A DNA stretch of 54,401 nt, taken from positions 1 through 54,401 of the forward strand of contig JAGGYF010000002.1 of assembly GCA_021162685.1 (NCBI GenBank), in the 5' to 3' direction. Below, in pieces: positions 25,292 to 32,664 of this stretch. Within the stretch, counting starts at the first letter, position 1. The number at the start of each line of letters is the position of its first letter. The notes under the pieces were generated by a model. It was given only the letters and a program-made list of their open reading frames with translations, ran no database searches and was not told where the DNA came from. Both the position numbers and the translations under genes were made by a program. This DNA is from Candidatus Iainarchaeum sp. (GTDB lineage: Archaea; B1Sed10-29; WALL01).

Positions 25292-26577
25292 TTATACTTC
25301 TTCTAACAACCACTTCCACAACGGCACGAATCGTATCTTCTTTCCCTTGATTGTTTCTTCTTTTTCTTTGTCTGCTGTTATCACCAAGCCCTGTTTCAGC
25401 TTGGTTGCTTCAAGCGCTTCCAGAAGACCTCTAATCTCCCTGTTTTCGGTTCTCTCATTTAGTTCAGCGCAGACCTGGATTGCCCCAACTGGCTTGTTTC
25501 TTTCCATGATTACAAAGTCACACTCGTTGTTATCTTTCCAGTAATAAACCTCTTTCCCCCTCCGCTTCAATTCTACCAGCACAATGTTTTCGTAGAAGTG
25601 GCCAATGTTTTTTGAGAACTGGAACGCAACAGCAGTAGCAAACCCGTTGTCAGACAAGTAAGCTTTTTTGGGATTCACTAATTGCTCCTTGAGCGAAAAA
25701 GAAAACTTGGGCACCAAAAAAACATAAAAAACGTCCTCCAAATAGCCTAAATACTCCAAGATAGTGTTCTTGCTTATTTTTAGATCCCTGGAGCTGAGCA
25801 ACTTGTAATATGCATGCGCTGAAAACAGCCTTCCAAAGTTTGTTGTGAGGTAATGCATCAGGTCTTTGATTATTCTGGTGTTTCTGATCCTGTATCTCTC
25901 CACCAAATCCTTGTAAAACAGCACGTCAAAATACTCCTGGAGCATTCGTATTTTGATATCTTCTTTTTTGTTCACAGTCTCTGGGAAGCCACCGAACCTC
26001 AAGTACTCGTTGAAAAGCTTTTTTACTTTGAACCTCCCTTTTCCATACTCTATGTTCTTTTTCAGCTCTATTCCGTGCGCAGTCAAAAACTCTTTGAAAG
26101 AAAAAGGGAAAATCCTATAAGTCAGGATTCTCCCCCTTAACTGCGTTGCTATTTCTTTACTCATCAATTTTGAAGAAGACCTGTCAAGCACAGCTCTACG
26201 TTTTCTGACTCATGGACTCTCCTTACAAACTTTTGCCACAAAGGAACCTCTTGAATCTCATCAAAGAAAACGTAAATCTTTTTGCCTTTGTTTTCGGGAT
26301 ACAATTCATAATAAGCCTCGGATATTTTGTCTAGGTCCTCTTTTTTAATCGGCCAGAGCCTCTCATCCTCAAAATTAATGTAAAGGATTTTGTCAGCAAG
26401 GCCTCTGGAGCAGAGGTCATTTATCGTCTGGTACAAAAAATAGGTCTTGCCCGCGCGCCTAGGGCCTACAATAACATTAATCTTTCCGACAAAGTCAAGT
26501 TCTAAATCCCTCCTGACAAGCTCTACCTCTCTCTCCTGCGCTTCTACTATCAGCTTCTTGAGGACCTCCTTTTCCAT
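25292..26577 (-). pseudogene. Frameshifted AAA ATPase, DUF4143-type
   Basis: Two adjacent frames together give a complete member of the family. The 5' part (from ATG 26577) has Walker A GPRRAGKT and Walker B IYVFFDEIQE; the 3' part has SSSKLMSKEIATQLRGR, FPFSFKEFL and the whole DUF4143 domain. The frames meet near 26180, where the expected LTGSSSKL reads LTGLLQN-stop; loss of one base explains this. It may be a real inactivating mutation or a sequencing error. A related gene is at the left edge (1-645), with VSGSSASL at the equivalent position. Confidence 0.82.
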
Positions 26578-26631
26578 GTCCTTGTATACAGGGATACTTA
26601 TACATAATTCTTTCCCTCTATGGATGGTCAA

Positions 26632-27016
26632 TCAATCGCCAGGTTCCCCGGCGTTTTCCTTCGGAAACTCGCCAGGTACTCAAACATCCATAAATAGTTT
26701 GGTGTGGAATTCACTAGCCTGCTTAGGGAGTATCAATGCAGGTAGAACTCTTTGGGTGTGGGTACCCTTTCTCGCCCGTGCTTGCAGATGTTTATGAGGC
26801 TATCTTCCACCATCTTGAAGAGCTCCTTGTGAAGCATTGTTGCCTAGCCTGCTTTTTCGGCGCGGTCAGCGAACTCCTCCATTTTGTCATAACATTCCTT
26901 GAGCAATTTGTCTCTTCTGTGGCAGCGCCTGACGCTGCACTACATGGCGAACTGGATAGGGTTTGGACATATGGTGTTTTTATGGTCCTTTACATTAAAA
27001 ATGGTGAGGGATTCAA
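26632..27016. other. Intergenic region with degenerate minus-strand coding fragments
   Basis: About 385 nt without a convincing intact gene. On the minus strand, 26844-26934 ends in a coding-like DKLLKECYDKMEEFADRAEK segment with a stop at 26844. It is followed by a 34-codon ORF at 26733-26837 (MLHKELFKMVEDSLINI...). They look like leftovers of a short helical-protein operon. An imperfect hairpin GGCGTTTTCC/GGAAACTCGCC lies near 26652. The plus-strand frame through the region looks like a shadow. Confidence 0.4.
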
Positions 27017-27472
27017 ATGGGTAAGAAGACAATAATTTTCGATGTTGTGTATCTTGGTCAGTGCGGCTGTGGCTACGGCAGAAAGATTACTAGAAAGATT
27101 GAAGTTAAGGAAAGCCAAACACTTGACGACTTACATGACGCGATAATCAACAAATCATTTAAGTGGACGGATATCCACCTGTACTCGTTTTTCATGGATG
27201 GAAAAGCATGGAGTGACAATAGAGATATGGAATACACCAGACTGGTTCCAGAAGAGAACCTTGAGTACGATTCAAGAACAGCAGACGTGTGCATTAGGGA
27301 GTTGAATCTTAGGCAAAGACAAAAGTTTTTTTATATCTATGACTTTGGTGACGACCACCAGTTTAGGATAAAAGTTGCTGGGTTCGGTAAAGTGCAAAAA
27401 GGAAAAGAATACCCTTTGATTCTTGAAGAAGAAGGTGAAGCTCCAGAGCAATATCCTCCACCCGGGGAGTAG
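27017..27472 (+). CDS. pRiA4b ORF-3-like protein
   Basis: 151 aa, acidic and soluble. The layout fits the plasmid pRiA4b ORF-3 family: an N-terminal strand pair (VVYLGQCGCGYGRKITRKIEV), the segment TLDDLHDAIINKSFKW, then LYSFFMDG and the signature FFYIYDFGDDHQFRI followed by a Pro-rich acidic tail. These genes are frequent passengers on plasmids and transposons; their biochemical role is not established. Its isolated position in the island agrees with horizontal transfer. The start at ATG 27017 follows a weak GGTGAG site. Confidence 0.8.
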   Translation: MGKKTIIFDVVYLGQCGCGYGRKITRKIEVKESQTLDDLHDAIINKSFKWTDIHLYSFFMDGKAWSDNRDMEYTRLVPEENLEYDSRTADVCIRELNLRQRQKFFYIYDFGDDHQFRIKVAGFGKVQKGKEYPLILEEEGEAPEQYPPPGE

Positions 27473-27578
27473 GTAACACAATAAGTTGGGAGTGACCTGC
27501 TCGTACGGCTACAGAGCCTGCGCCCCCAGAATAGGACACACAGGTCGTTTCCTCGGAAATTTGCGGAAATGATAAGCT

Positions 27579-28001
27579 TTATTTTTTAAGCAGTTTTTCT
27601 ACTAATTCTATGAAATCTTCTGCAAACTCCACGAGGTTCCTGGCTTCTTTGATTGTTGGGAAATAATCTCCACTGTACATGACTTTATGTCTTCTTATTC
27701 TATACTGGTCCAGTAAATGAATGTAAGATGAATCTATGCTGGGGTATTTTACTTCAAGGTATCTAGCAACGCAAGCATGACTTTTTTCTATATACCCATC
27801 CCTGAAAAGCACTGCCCTAGCAGCATCAAACATTGCAGCATAGCCGCCGATTATAGCATTATTTGGCCTGTTGTCCTTGACGTCTCCCTTAGCTTCTTCA
27901 AGCAAAGCCCTTGCCTTATTCAGCTGTTCCTCTGCTTGTCTTGGAGAAGGTGCAATTCTCTTTATTAGGCCTTCCTCTTCGCATTCCTTTAATGAAATCA
28001 A
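27579..28001 (-). CDS. HEPN-domain protein (toxin-like partner)
   Basis: 140 aa, all-helical. The HEPN core shows QAEEQLNKARALLEEA, YAAMFDAARAVLFRDGY, and a basic RIRRHKVMYSGDY segment near the usual active-site Rx4-6H helix. HEPN proteins paired with minimal nucleotidyltransferases are toxin-antitoxin modules in which the HEPN protein is often an RNase and the partner AMPylates it. It starts with TTG 28001, overlapping the stop of the nucleotidyltransferase gene (TTGA), so the pair is cotranslated. Confidence 0.82.
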   Translation of the reverse strand: MISLKECEEEGLIKRIAPSPRQAEEQLNKARALLEEAKGDVKDNRPNNAIIGGYAAMFDAARAVLFRDGYIEKSHACVARYLEVKYPSIDSSYIHLLDQYRIRRHKVMYSGDYFPTIKEARNLVEFAEDFIELVEKLLKK

Positions 28002-28540
28002 AGCGATTCACCCCAAATCGTTATAGAGTTAAACAATGAGTAGTATAACGACTCTACGTTTTTTCTTAGGTGCTCCATCCTCTCTGGAGTTGCTACTAGG
28101 ACTTCAACTGAAACTTCCATCCTCTTGCTGAGTTCTTTATTTATTTTAGCAAGATCTAAATCACTCAAGTCTTTATCAATTTTAATCCACAAGTCCAAAT
28201 CAGAACCTTTTCTGTTGGTTCCATTAGCCCAACTTCCGTAAACTCCAACGCCTCGCACTCTTGGAAACTTTTTTCTAATTCGTTTGATAATTTGGGATTT
28301 CTTTATCTTACTCAAGTTTTTGACAACTCTCAGTGATCTTGTTATTGCGTTATCAACTAACTTCTTGTTCTTGAACAATCCCTCTTTTTTGAGAATCCCT
28401 AAATAGTGGTGTACCTGGCTCGGGCTTACCCCTAGTTTCCTGGCAAGAGCGTTCATGTTTATTTCTTCATTTGGATTATCCAGGAGATAGTCCAAAATCA
28501 ACTCCCTTTCTTTCGTGGAGAACAAAGGCTGCATATTCAT
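27998..28540 (-). CDS. wHTH-nucleotidyltransferase (MNT) antitoxin-like protein
   Basis: 180 aa. A winged-helix N-terminus (NALARKLGVSPSQVHHYLGI) is fused to a polymerase-beta-type nucleotidyltransferase with the motif GVYGSWANGTNRKGSDLDLW, that is GSx10SDxDL. It would bind its own promoter and modify or neutralise the downstream HEPN protein. The start ATG 28540 sits inside a palindromic TTCATATAACATGAA sequence, and a TATA element at 28563-28572 predicts a leaderless message starting at that ATG. Confidence 0.85.
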   Translation of the reverse strand: MNMQPLFSTKERELILDYLLDNPNEEINMNALARKLGVSPSQVHHYLGILKKEGLFKNKKLVDNAITRSLRVVKNLSKIKKSQIIKRIRKKFPRVRGVGVYGSWANGTNRKGSDLDLWIKIDKDLSDLDLAKINKELSKRMEVSVEVLVATPERMEHLRKNVESLYYSLFNSITIWGESL

Positions 28541-28591
28541 ATAACATGAATATGCTATTCATACTATATAAATGTTTTGTTCATATAACAT
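28537..28591. promoter_or_regulatory. Promoter and repeat operator of the HEPN/MNT operon
   Basis: Plus-strand TTCATATAACAT occurs at 28537-28548 and again at 28580-28591, flanking the minus-strand TATA element (28563-28572). The first copy extends into the palindrome TTCAT-ATAAC-ATGAA, which contains the start codon. This looks like a pair of binding sites for the winged-helix domain of the first gene. Confidence 0.55.
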
Positions 28592-29484
28592 AAATTCTGG
28601 CGCATTGCATAAAGCAAATAAACAATAATCCCGCAGGAGTAATCACCCCATCTCTTCAAAAGTTTCCTAACTGTTTTAGGGTCTTGTCTTTTGCCGTCAA
28701 AATAGTACATTGAAACAGCGTTTCTCACCCCTAAGTCATCAGCAGGCACATAGTCTGGTCTGTTCATGCCGGCAGCTAGAACGAGCTCAGCGGTCCATCT
28801 TCCTATGCCCCTGAACTTTGTAAGTGCTTCGACAACTTCCTGTGACTCCATTTTCCACAAAGCTTCAGGATCGAACTCATTGCTTGCAACCGCTCTAGAA
28901 AAATCTTTAATATATTCTGCTTTTCTTGTACTAAGTTTGCATGACTTCAATTGTTTTATGGATGTAGTTGCTAGTCTTTGAGGTGTAGGAAACGCCCAAT
29001 AGGTTTCCCATTCTAAGTCTATTCTCTCACCGAAACTTTTAACAAGCAGGGAGGTCATATGGGCAGCGACTTGCAGTGAGATCTGTTGTTGGACAATCGC
29101 ATTAACAATTACCTCAAACAAGTTAGAGCTCATTGCAGGCACTCGGAAACCATAAAACCTCTGCGCTATCTTCTTTAATTTGGGATCTCTGCCCATAAAC
29201 TCATACAAGCTGTTTAGGTCATAATCTAGGTTAAAGAAGTGTGCGAGCTCTTTCTTCAGACGAGTTTTAGGAGCAGAGTTAGACGTTGTAACGCACAACT
29301 TTGGCTTTTCAATTGTTCCTATACTCTCAACGCGGACAGGATAAATTACGCCATTAAACCTGAACGCTTGCATGAATTGCTTGTTCCTCCATACGTAGGG
29401 CATTGGCGCATAATTTTCTTTAGCAATGAATTGCATGCTTACCTCAAAACTGTATGGGGCTTTTGGTTGCATGAAGAAGTTCAT
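28564..29484 (-). CDS. AlkA-like DNA-3-methyladenine glycosylase (HhH-GPD)
   Basis: About 306 aa; base-excision repair of alkylated bases. The N-terminal half is a beta-rich AlkA-like domain. The C-terminal half has the helical NAIVQQQISLQVAAHM segment, the helix-hairpin-helix LTKFRGIGRWTAELVL, and the catalytic Asp in PADDLGVRNAV, plus the WGDYSCGIIVYLLYAM end typical of AlkA. The start is either GTG 29493 or ATG 29484, after a GGAGAG site near 29500. Its end overlaps the HEPN/MNT promoter. 8-oxoguanine activity cannot be excluded, but AlkA fits best. Confidence 0.85.
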   Translation of the reverse strand: MNFFMQPKAPYSFEVSMQFIAKENYAPMPYVWRNKQFMQAFRFNGVIYPVRVESIGTIEKPKLCVTTSNSAPKTRLKKELAHFFNLDYDLNSLYEFMGRDPKLKKIAQRFYGFRVPAMSSNLFEVIVNAIVQQQISLQVAAHMTSLLVKSFGERIDLEWETYWAFPTPQRLATTSIKQLKSCKLSTRKAEYIKDFSRAVASNEFDPEALWKMESQEVVEALTKFRGIGRWTAELVLAAGMNRPDYVPADDLGVRNAVSMYYFDGKRQDPKTVRKLLKRWGDYSCGIIVYLLYAMRQNLCYMNKTFI

Positions 29485-29515
29485 CCTGATCACTTACTCT
29501 CCATTCTTTTTCATT

Positions 29516-30028
29516 TTAGATGTAATGCTCTTCAATGTTTCTTGCTTCGAACACAAGCTTCCTCACCTCTTCAACAAACAGCTTTGCCTCGTTTTGGGCT
29601 TTGGTTGCCTGCTGGGAGCGTATTTCACCCAAGCCATACTGTGCTTTGATTCTTTCAATCCACACATCCTCAAGAGTGTCAGACAATGCCTTGCTCATTT
29701 TCTTTGCTTTCTCCAGATAGCTTACAAATTCTTTCTCAACCACTCCTTTCTTCACGTAAAAAGCATTGAAAGCAGAGATAGCGCATTCGTGAGGCCTTGC
29801 CTCTAAGCCAAGCAACCACAGTGAAGCCATTGTCGCGTGGTACATTGCGTAATAACTACAGATTATCATCCAATCAGATTTCTTGTTCTCAAGCATCAAG
29901 TCAGTTACCCCAAGATTGTATTCAGCCTTAGCTATGTGGCCCTGTGCTTTTTCAAGGTTTGGTTTTACTTTGATTAATCTTGGAGGCGTTTCTTTTGTTC
30001 CCTTGAAACATCTAGTTAGTGTATTCAT
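29516..30028 (-). CDS. HEPN-domain protein, second pair
   Basis: 170 aa, all-helical. The HEPN pattern is visible in KAQGHIAKAEYNLGVTDLML, ICSYYAMYHATMASLWLLGL (the paired helix with the hallmark SYYAMYHA) and ERIKAQYGLGEI near the usual R..aqY position. It overlaps the upstream nucleotidyltransferase gene by 4 nt (ATGA), the standard toxin-antitoxin arrangement. The basic N-terminal segment before the HEPN domain may be a docking extension. It is only distantly similar to the HEPN protein at 27579, so the two pairs were probably acquired separately. Confidence 0.82.
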   Translation of the reverse strand: MNTLTRCFKGTKETPPRLIKVKPNLEKAQGHIAKAEYNLGVTDLMLENKKSDWMIICSYYAMYHATMASLWLLGLEARPHECAISAFNAFYVKKGVVEKEFVSYLEKAKKMSKALSDTLEDVWIERIKAQYGLGEIRSQQATKAQNEAKLFVEEVRKLVFEARNIEEHYI

Positions 30029-30651
30029 AATGGCTCACCGTATTTCAATACATAATGCCAGAGCTCTTCTTCCCCATATAAGATTATTCTGTCCTGCCAT
30101 ATGGTCGCGTAAACAGGCTCTCGCTTCCATCTGCTCTCAACGTCTTTTGTTGTCACCACGTGAAATTCCAGCTTGGTATGATAAAGAGATTTGATTGACT
30201 TGCAAAGCTTTTCTACTTCTTTTTGGTTTTTATCAACAACGACCAAGATGTCTAGGTCACTGCTTTCCCTTGAGTGTTTTCTTGCTGCTGAACCAAACAA
30301 CAGAATAAGGCATATGTCTTCTCTTGCGCTTTCCAAAAGCTTTTCCCTCACCCCAACCAGAATAGGAGCAATCTTTCTGTTTTTTCGCAAGAAGTCCAGT
30401 TGCCTGTCAACTTCCATTAAGCCGAAGACTTTTACAGTGAGGGGATTGTTTTTGTTTATCCTAAACAGTTTTGTCCTCCCAACTTCTCTTGAAACCAGGA
30501 TTTTTTCCTTTTCCAATGCATTCAGGTAACTGACTGCCCGCTCGTGCGAAATCCCTAATTCTCTTTCTATCCTTCTCCCGTGCTTTTCTTCTGACGGCTC
30601 TGTGAAGAATGCTTCCAATGCCTTGGATTCTGGTCTCAACAACATGGGCAT
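30025..30651 (-). CDS. wHTH-nucleotidyltransferase, second pair
   Basis: About 208 aa. A winged-helix domain (RRIERELGISHERAVSYLNA) precedes a nucleotidyltransferase with LFGSAARKHSRESSDLDILVVV (GSx10SDxDI). The start is uncertain: 30651 and 30645 are in-frame ATGs, and 30696 is a longer option. A TATA-like TTTGTATAACC near 30700 would give a short leader before 30651. The flanking sequence includes AACCA-CA-TGGTT (about 30691-30702) and distal GGTTTG/CAAACC repeats, possible operators. Cotranslated with the HEPN gene downstream. Confidence 0.8.
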   Translation of the reverse strand: MPMLLRPESKALEAFFTEPSEEKHGRRIERELGISHERAVSYLNALEKEKILVSREVGRTKLFRINKNNPLTVKVFGLMEVDRQLDFLRKNRKIAPILVGVREKLLESAREDICLILLFGSAARKHSRESSDLDILVVVDKNQKEVEKLCKSIKSLYHTKLEFHVVTTKDVESRWKREPVYATIWQDRIILYGEEELWHYVLKYGEPL

Positions 30652-30841
30652 ATTATAACAGAGCTGGCATTTATTGGTTTGCTTTTTCAACCACATGGTT
30701 GGTTATACAAACCATAGAATTGGGGGCTCTGCATTTGAAACTAGTAAGCCACAGAAGGAACAAGTCGCACAGTTTTAGGACACTGCCTTTGTCATTTTTT
30801 CTCCTTGATTTGTTTGTAGGTTATTGGTGAATGAACAACCA

Positions 30842-31474
30842 TTACTTACGTGTCTTGTCAGGTTTGCTGAGAATCTTTAGAAATGACTTCTGCCAGTCTC
30901 TGAATGCTTTTAGGTCCATATCCAAAAACTTTATGTCCTTCGCACTAAACTCCTTTATCACTCTTTTGAGTTCAGACAAATAGTTTCTGATGCCATACTC
31001 CTCCAATAGTTTTTTGTATTTCCCTATATCAATATCTGCGTATATCAACAGTGTTAGGATGTCTATTGCATCTTTCTTTCCTTTTATGCTATACCTTCGT
31101 TTTATCTCAGCCCCCTGTTTTAGTATGAGAAGCTGTTCTGGTGATGCAGTTTTGATACCTTGCACCCTAACAGCCCTAATCTTTTCAAGCGGAATAGCAA
31201 GTTGAGAGTAAAACGGAACATATATGTCAATATCAAATTTATCAAACCTTATCTCGTATTTTTTCAATCTATCATTCTTAATCATTGTAAAATCCTGCTT
31301 CAACTGTTCCAATGTCTTAAAATCAACTACAATATCTATATCCTTAGATTTGTGCTTCCCTGTCCACAAGAATATTGCCCACCCACCTATAAGTATGAAA
31401 TCATACAGCTTAGATATCTCTTGTAACTTTTTCCAGCTCGCTTTTGTAAGTTGTTCATTCCAGTATTCTGTCAC
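30842..31474 (-). CDS. AbiEii-like nucleotidyltransferase
   Basis: 210 aa. The polymerase-beta-like signature LIGGWAIFLWTGKHKSKDID followed by IVVD matches the AbiEii/DUF1814-type pattern (GG.A..l....R.S.DiD). The rest is a helical C-terminal domain. Such proteins are toxin components of abortive-infection type IV toxin-antitoxin systems in the known AbiE family. It starts at GTG 31474 and overlaps the upstream winged-helix gene by 20 nt. Toxin activity here is inferred. Confidence 0.72.
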   Translation of the reverse strand: MTEYWNEQLTKASWKKLQEISKLYDFILIGGWAIFLWTGKHKSKDIDIVVDFKTLEQLKQDFTMIKNDRLKKYEIRFDKFDIDIYVPFYSQLAIPLEKIRAVRVQGIKTASPEQLLILKQGAEIKRRYSIKGKKDAIDILTLLIYADIDIGKYKKLLEEYGIRNYLSELKRVIKEFSAKDIKFLDMDLKAFRDWQKSFLKILSKPDKTRK

Positions 31475-32003
31475 GTAATCTCCTCACAAATTCCTTTGCA
31501 TACCACTCTCTCATGTTCCATAGGTCCGCGAATATCAGGGGGTCTGTTACCTCAAATTCTTTTCTCAACACAAATAGGTTTGATGGCCCTCTTCTCTCTG
31601 GGAACCTTCTCTTTATCTCTTCCAATGACTCCTCATCTGCGTATACATACACCTCTGAATAATCAGCAGGTACATCCCTGTACTTGAATTTATAGGCAGT
31701 ATATCCTGTGAATTCAACACCCGCTGGCATACTCTTTTCTATCTCTGCTACTGGCATGTTGACTCTGGTTTTGTATATAACATCCTTGTATAGGTTCCTC
31801 TTATTCGCAACATACATCAATATCTTTTCAGCATCTATTACTCTAACACCCCTCTTTGTTACCTCAATAGCCCCCATGCTTTCAAGTGTTTTTACCGTAT
31901 TGTTCACAGTACTCAAAGAAACCTTTAGCATTTCTGCAATCCTCTTCTGTGTTATTTCTCTCATTTTGAGCAATAGAATTCCGATGGCTACAGCCTTCTT
32001 CAT
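31455..32003 (-). CDS. AbiEi-like winged-helix protein
   Basis: 182 aa. The N-terminal winged helix (ITQKRIAEMLKVSLSTVNNT) is followed by an alpha/beta domain with VYVYADEESLEEIKRRFPER and LFVLRKEFEVTDPLIFADLW, like the C-terminal part of AbiEi/COG-type transcriptional antitoxins. Its gene precedes and overlaps the nucleotidyltransferase gene, as expected for an antitoxin that represses its own operon. A TATA element at 32025-32035 (TTTATAAATATTG region) is about 25 nt before ATG 32003, so the message is probably leaderless. Confidence 0.72.
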   Translation of the reverse strand: MKKAVAIGILLLKMREITQKRIAEMLKVSLSTVNNTVKTLESMGAIEVTKRGVRVIDAEKILMYVANKRNLYKDVIYKTRVNMPVAEIEKSMPAGVEFTGYTAYKFKYRDVPADYSEVYVYADEESLEEIKRRFPERRGPSNLFVLRKEFEVTDPLIFADLWNMREWYAKEFVRRLRDRILE

Positions 32004-32053
32004 GTTTCGTTTTTTAAATTCAATATTTATAAATCTTTCGCTTTTTTAGAAAA

Positions 32054-32458
32054 TCAGCATTCCATTGTCAAAACCATACTATAATCATCCAGTATCTTCA
32101 CACTCTCTGTTATTGTTTTGCATCCCTTCTTTTTTGCGATAACAGTTACTTCCTCCCCCTTTGGTATCTCAAACGTGGCTCTACTATTACTTGTCATCTT
32201 TGTTATGCTCTCTCCATTCCATTCTGCTGTTACTCTGATATCATCTGCACCTTTCACATTTACTATAAGTGTGAACCTCTGCACAGGCAGCATCATATAC
32301 ACTGCAAGAGCCAAGAGGATAACTAATATACCCAATGTAATGCTCTTCACAGGTACTCCCTTTTCTTCAAGCTCCTCTTTTTTATCCAATACCCAGTATA
32401 CAGGTATCCCTTTTTCATCTAGTGCATCCATCAGATCCCAGATATCCATATCACTCAC
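32054..32458 (-). CDS. Mini anchor protein with the giant-protein N-terminus
   Basis: 134 aa. A cytoplasmic segment DLMDALDEKGIPVYWVLDK (residues 8-26) is followed by one transmembrane helix (about 39-57) and a small beta-sandwich (ATFEIPKGEEVTVIAKKKGC region) ending LDDYSMVLTMEC. The same segment-plus-helix-plus-beta-domain order opens the two giant proteins upstream (32665 and 43631), where the beta domain also ends in a Cys-containing strand (KEACEKAQEL; YAGCKTLRKT). It looks like an isolated copy of the anchor module. The start is GTG 32458 overlapping the previous stop; ATG 32449 is possible. A decayed second copy of its 3' end lies at 25164. Confidence 0.75.
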   Translation of the reverse strand: MSDMDIWDLMDALDEKGIPVYWVLDKKEELEEKGVPVKSITLGILVILLALAVYMMLPVQRFTLIVNVKGADDIRVTAEWNGESITKMTSNSRATFEIPKGEEVTVIAKKKGCKTITESVKILDDYSMVLTMEC

Positions 32459-32655
32459 GCAAACAAAAGATATGCAGCAATCAATGCAACCACAGCCAAT
32501 AGGACTCTGTTTTTTGTGTAGTACCTAGCCACAACAAGCAGCAACCCTAGTATAATAAATATCTTGAGGAGGATAGCCAACTCCCCACACTGCGGACATG
32601 CTACTTCAACAACATTGTGGAGGGGGTTTGGGAGGTTCATGTTGGACAACAGCAT
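32455..32655 (-). CDS. Small CPxC membrane peptide
   Basis: 66 aa. A short polar N-terminus with VACPQCGELA (a CPxC pair) is followed by two transmembrane helices (residues 28-43 and 49-65) and no tail. It lies between the 3631-aa giant and the mini anchor gene, 9 nt after one and overlapping the other by 4 nt (GTGA), so it is cotranscribed with them. The CPxC pair could bind zinc or exchange disulfides; given the many cysteines in the giants, a folding role is an attractive but unproven idea. Confidence 0.65.
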   Translation of the reverse strand: MLLSNMNLPNPLHNVVEVACPQCGELAILLKIFIILGLLLVVARYYTKNRVLLAVVALIAAYLLFA

Positions 32656-32664
32656 GTTCTTCTA

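Noticed and set aside
26164-26191. Programmed frameshift to explain the split ATPase
   Set aside because: No slippery heptamer or following structure is evident; a simple one-base loss accounts for the break.
26736-27035. Plus-strand 99-aa ORF before the pRiA4b-like gene
   Set aside because: It overlaps coding-like fragments on the minus strand and the start of the pRiA4b-like gene in another frame; composition is not protein-like.
25160-32053. Integrase or transposase defining the island
   Set aside because: No recombinase, transposase or tRNA-type attachment duplication was found, so I describe the edges only as a gene-end duplication.
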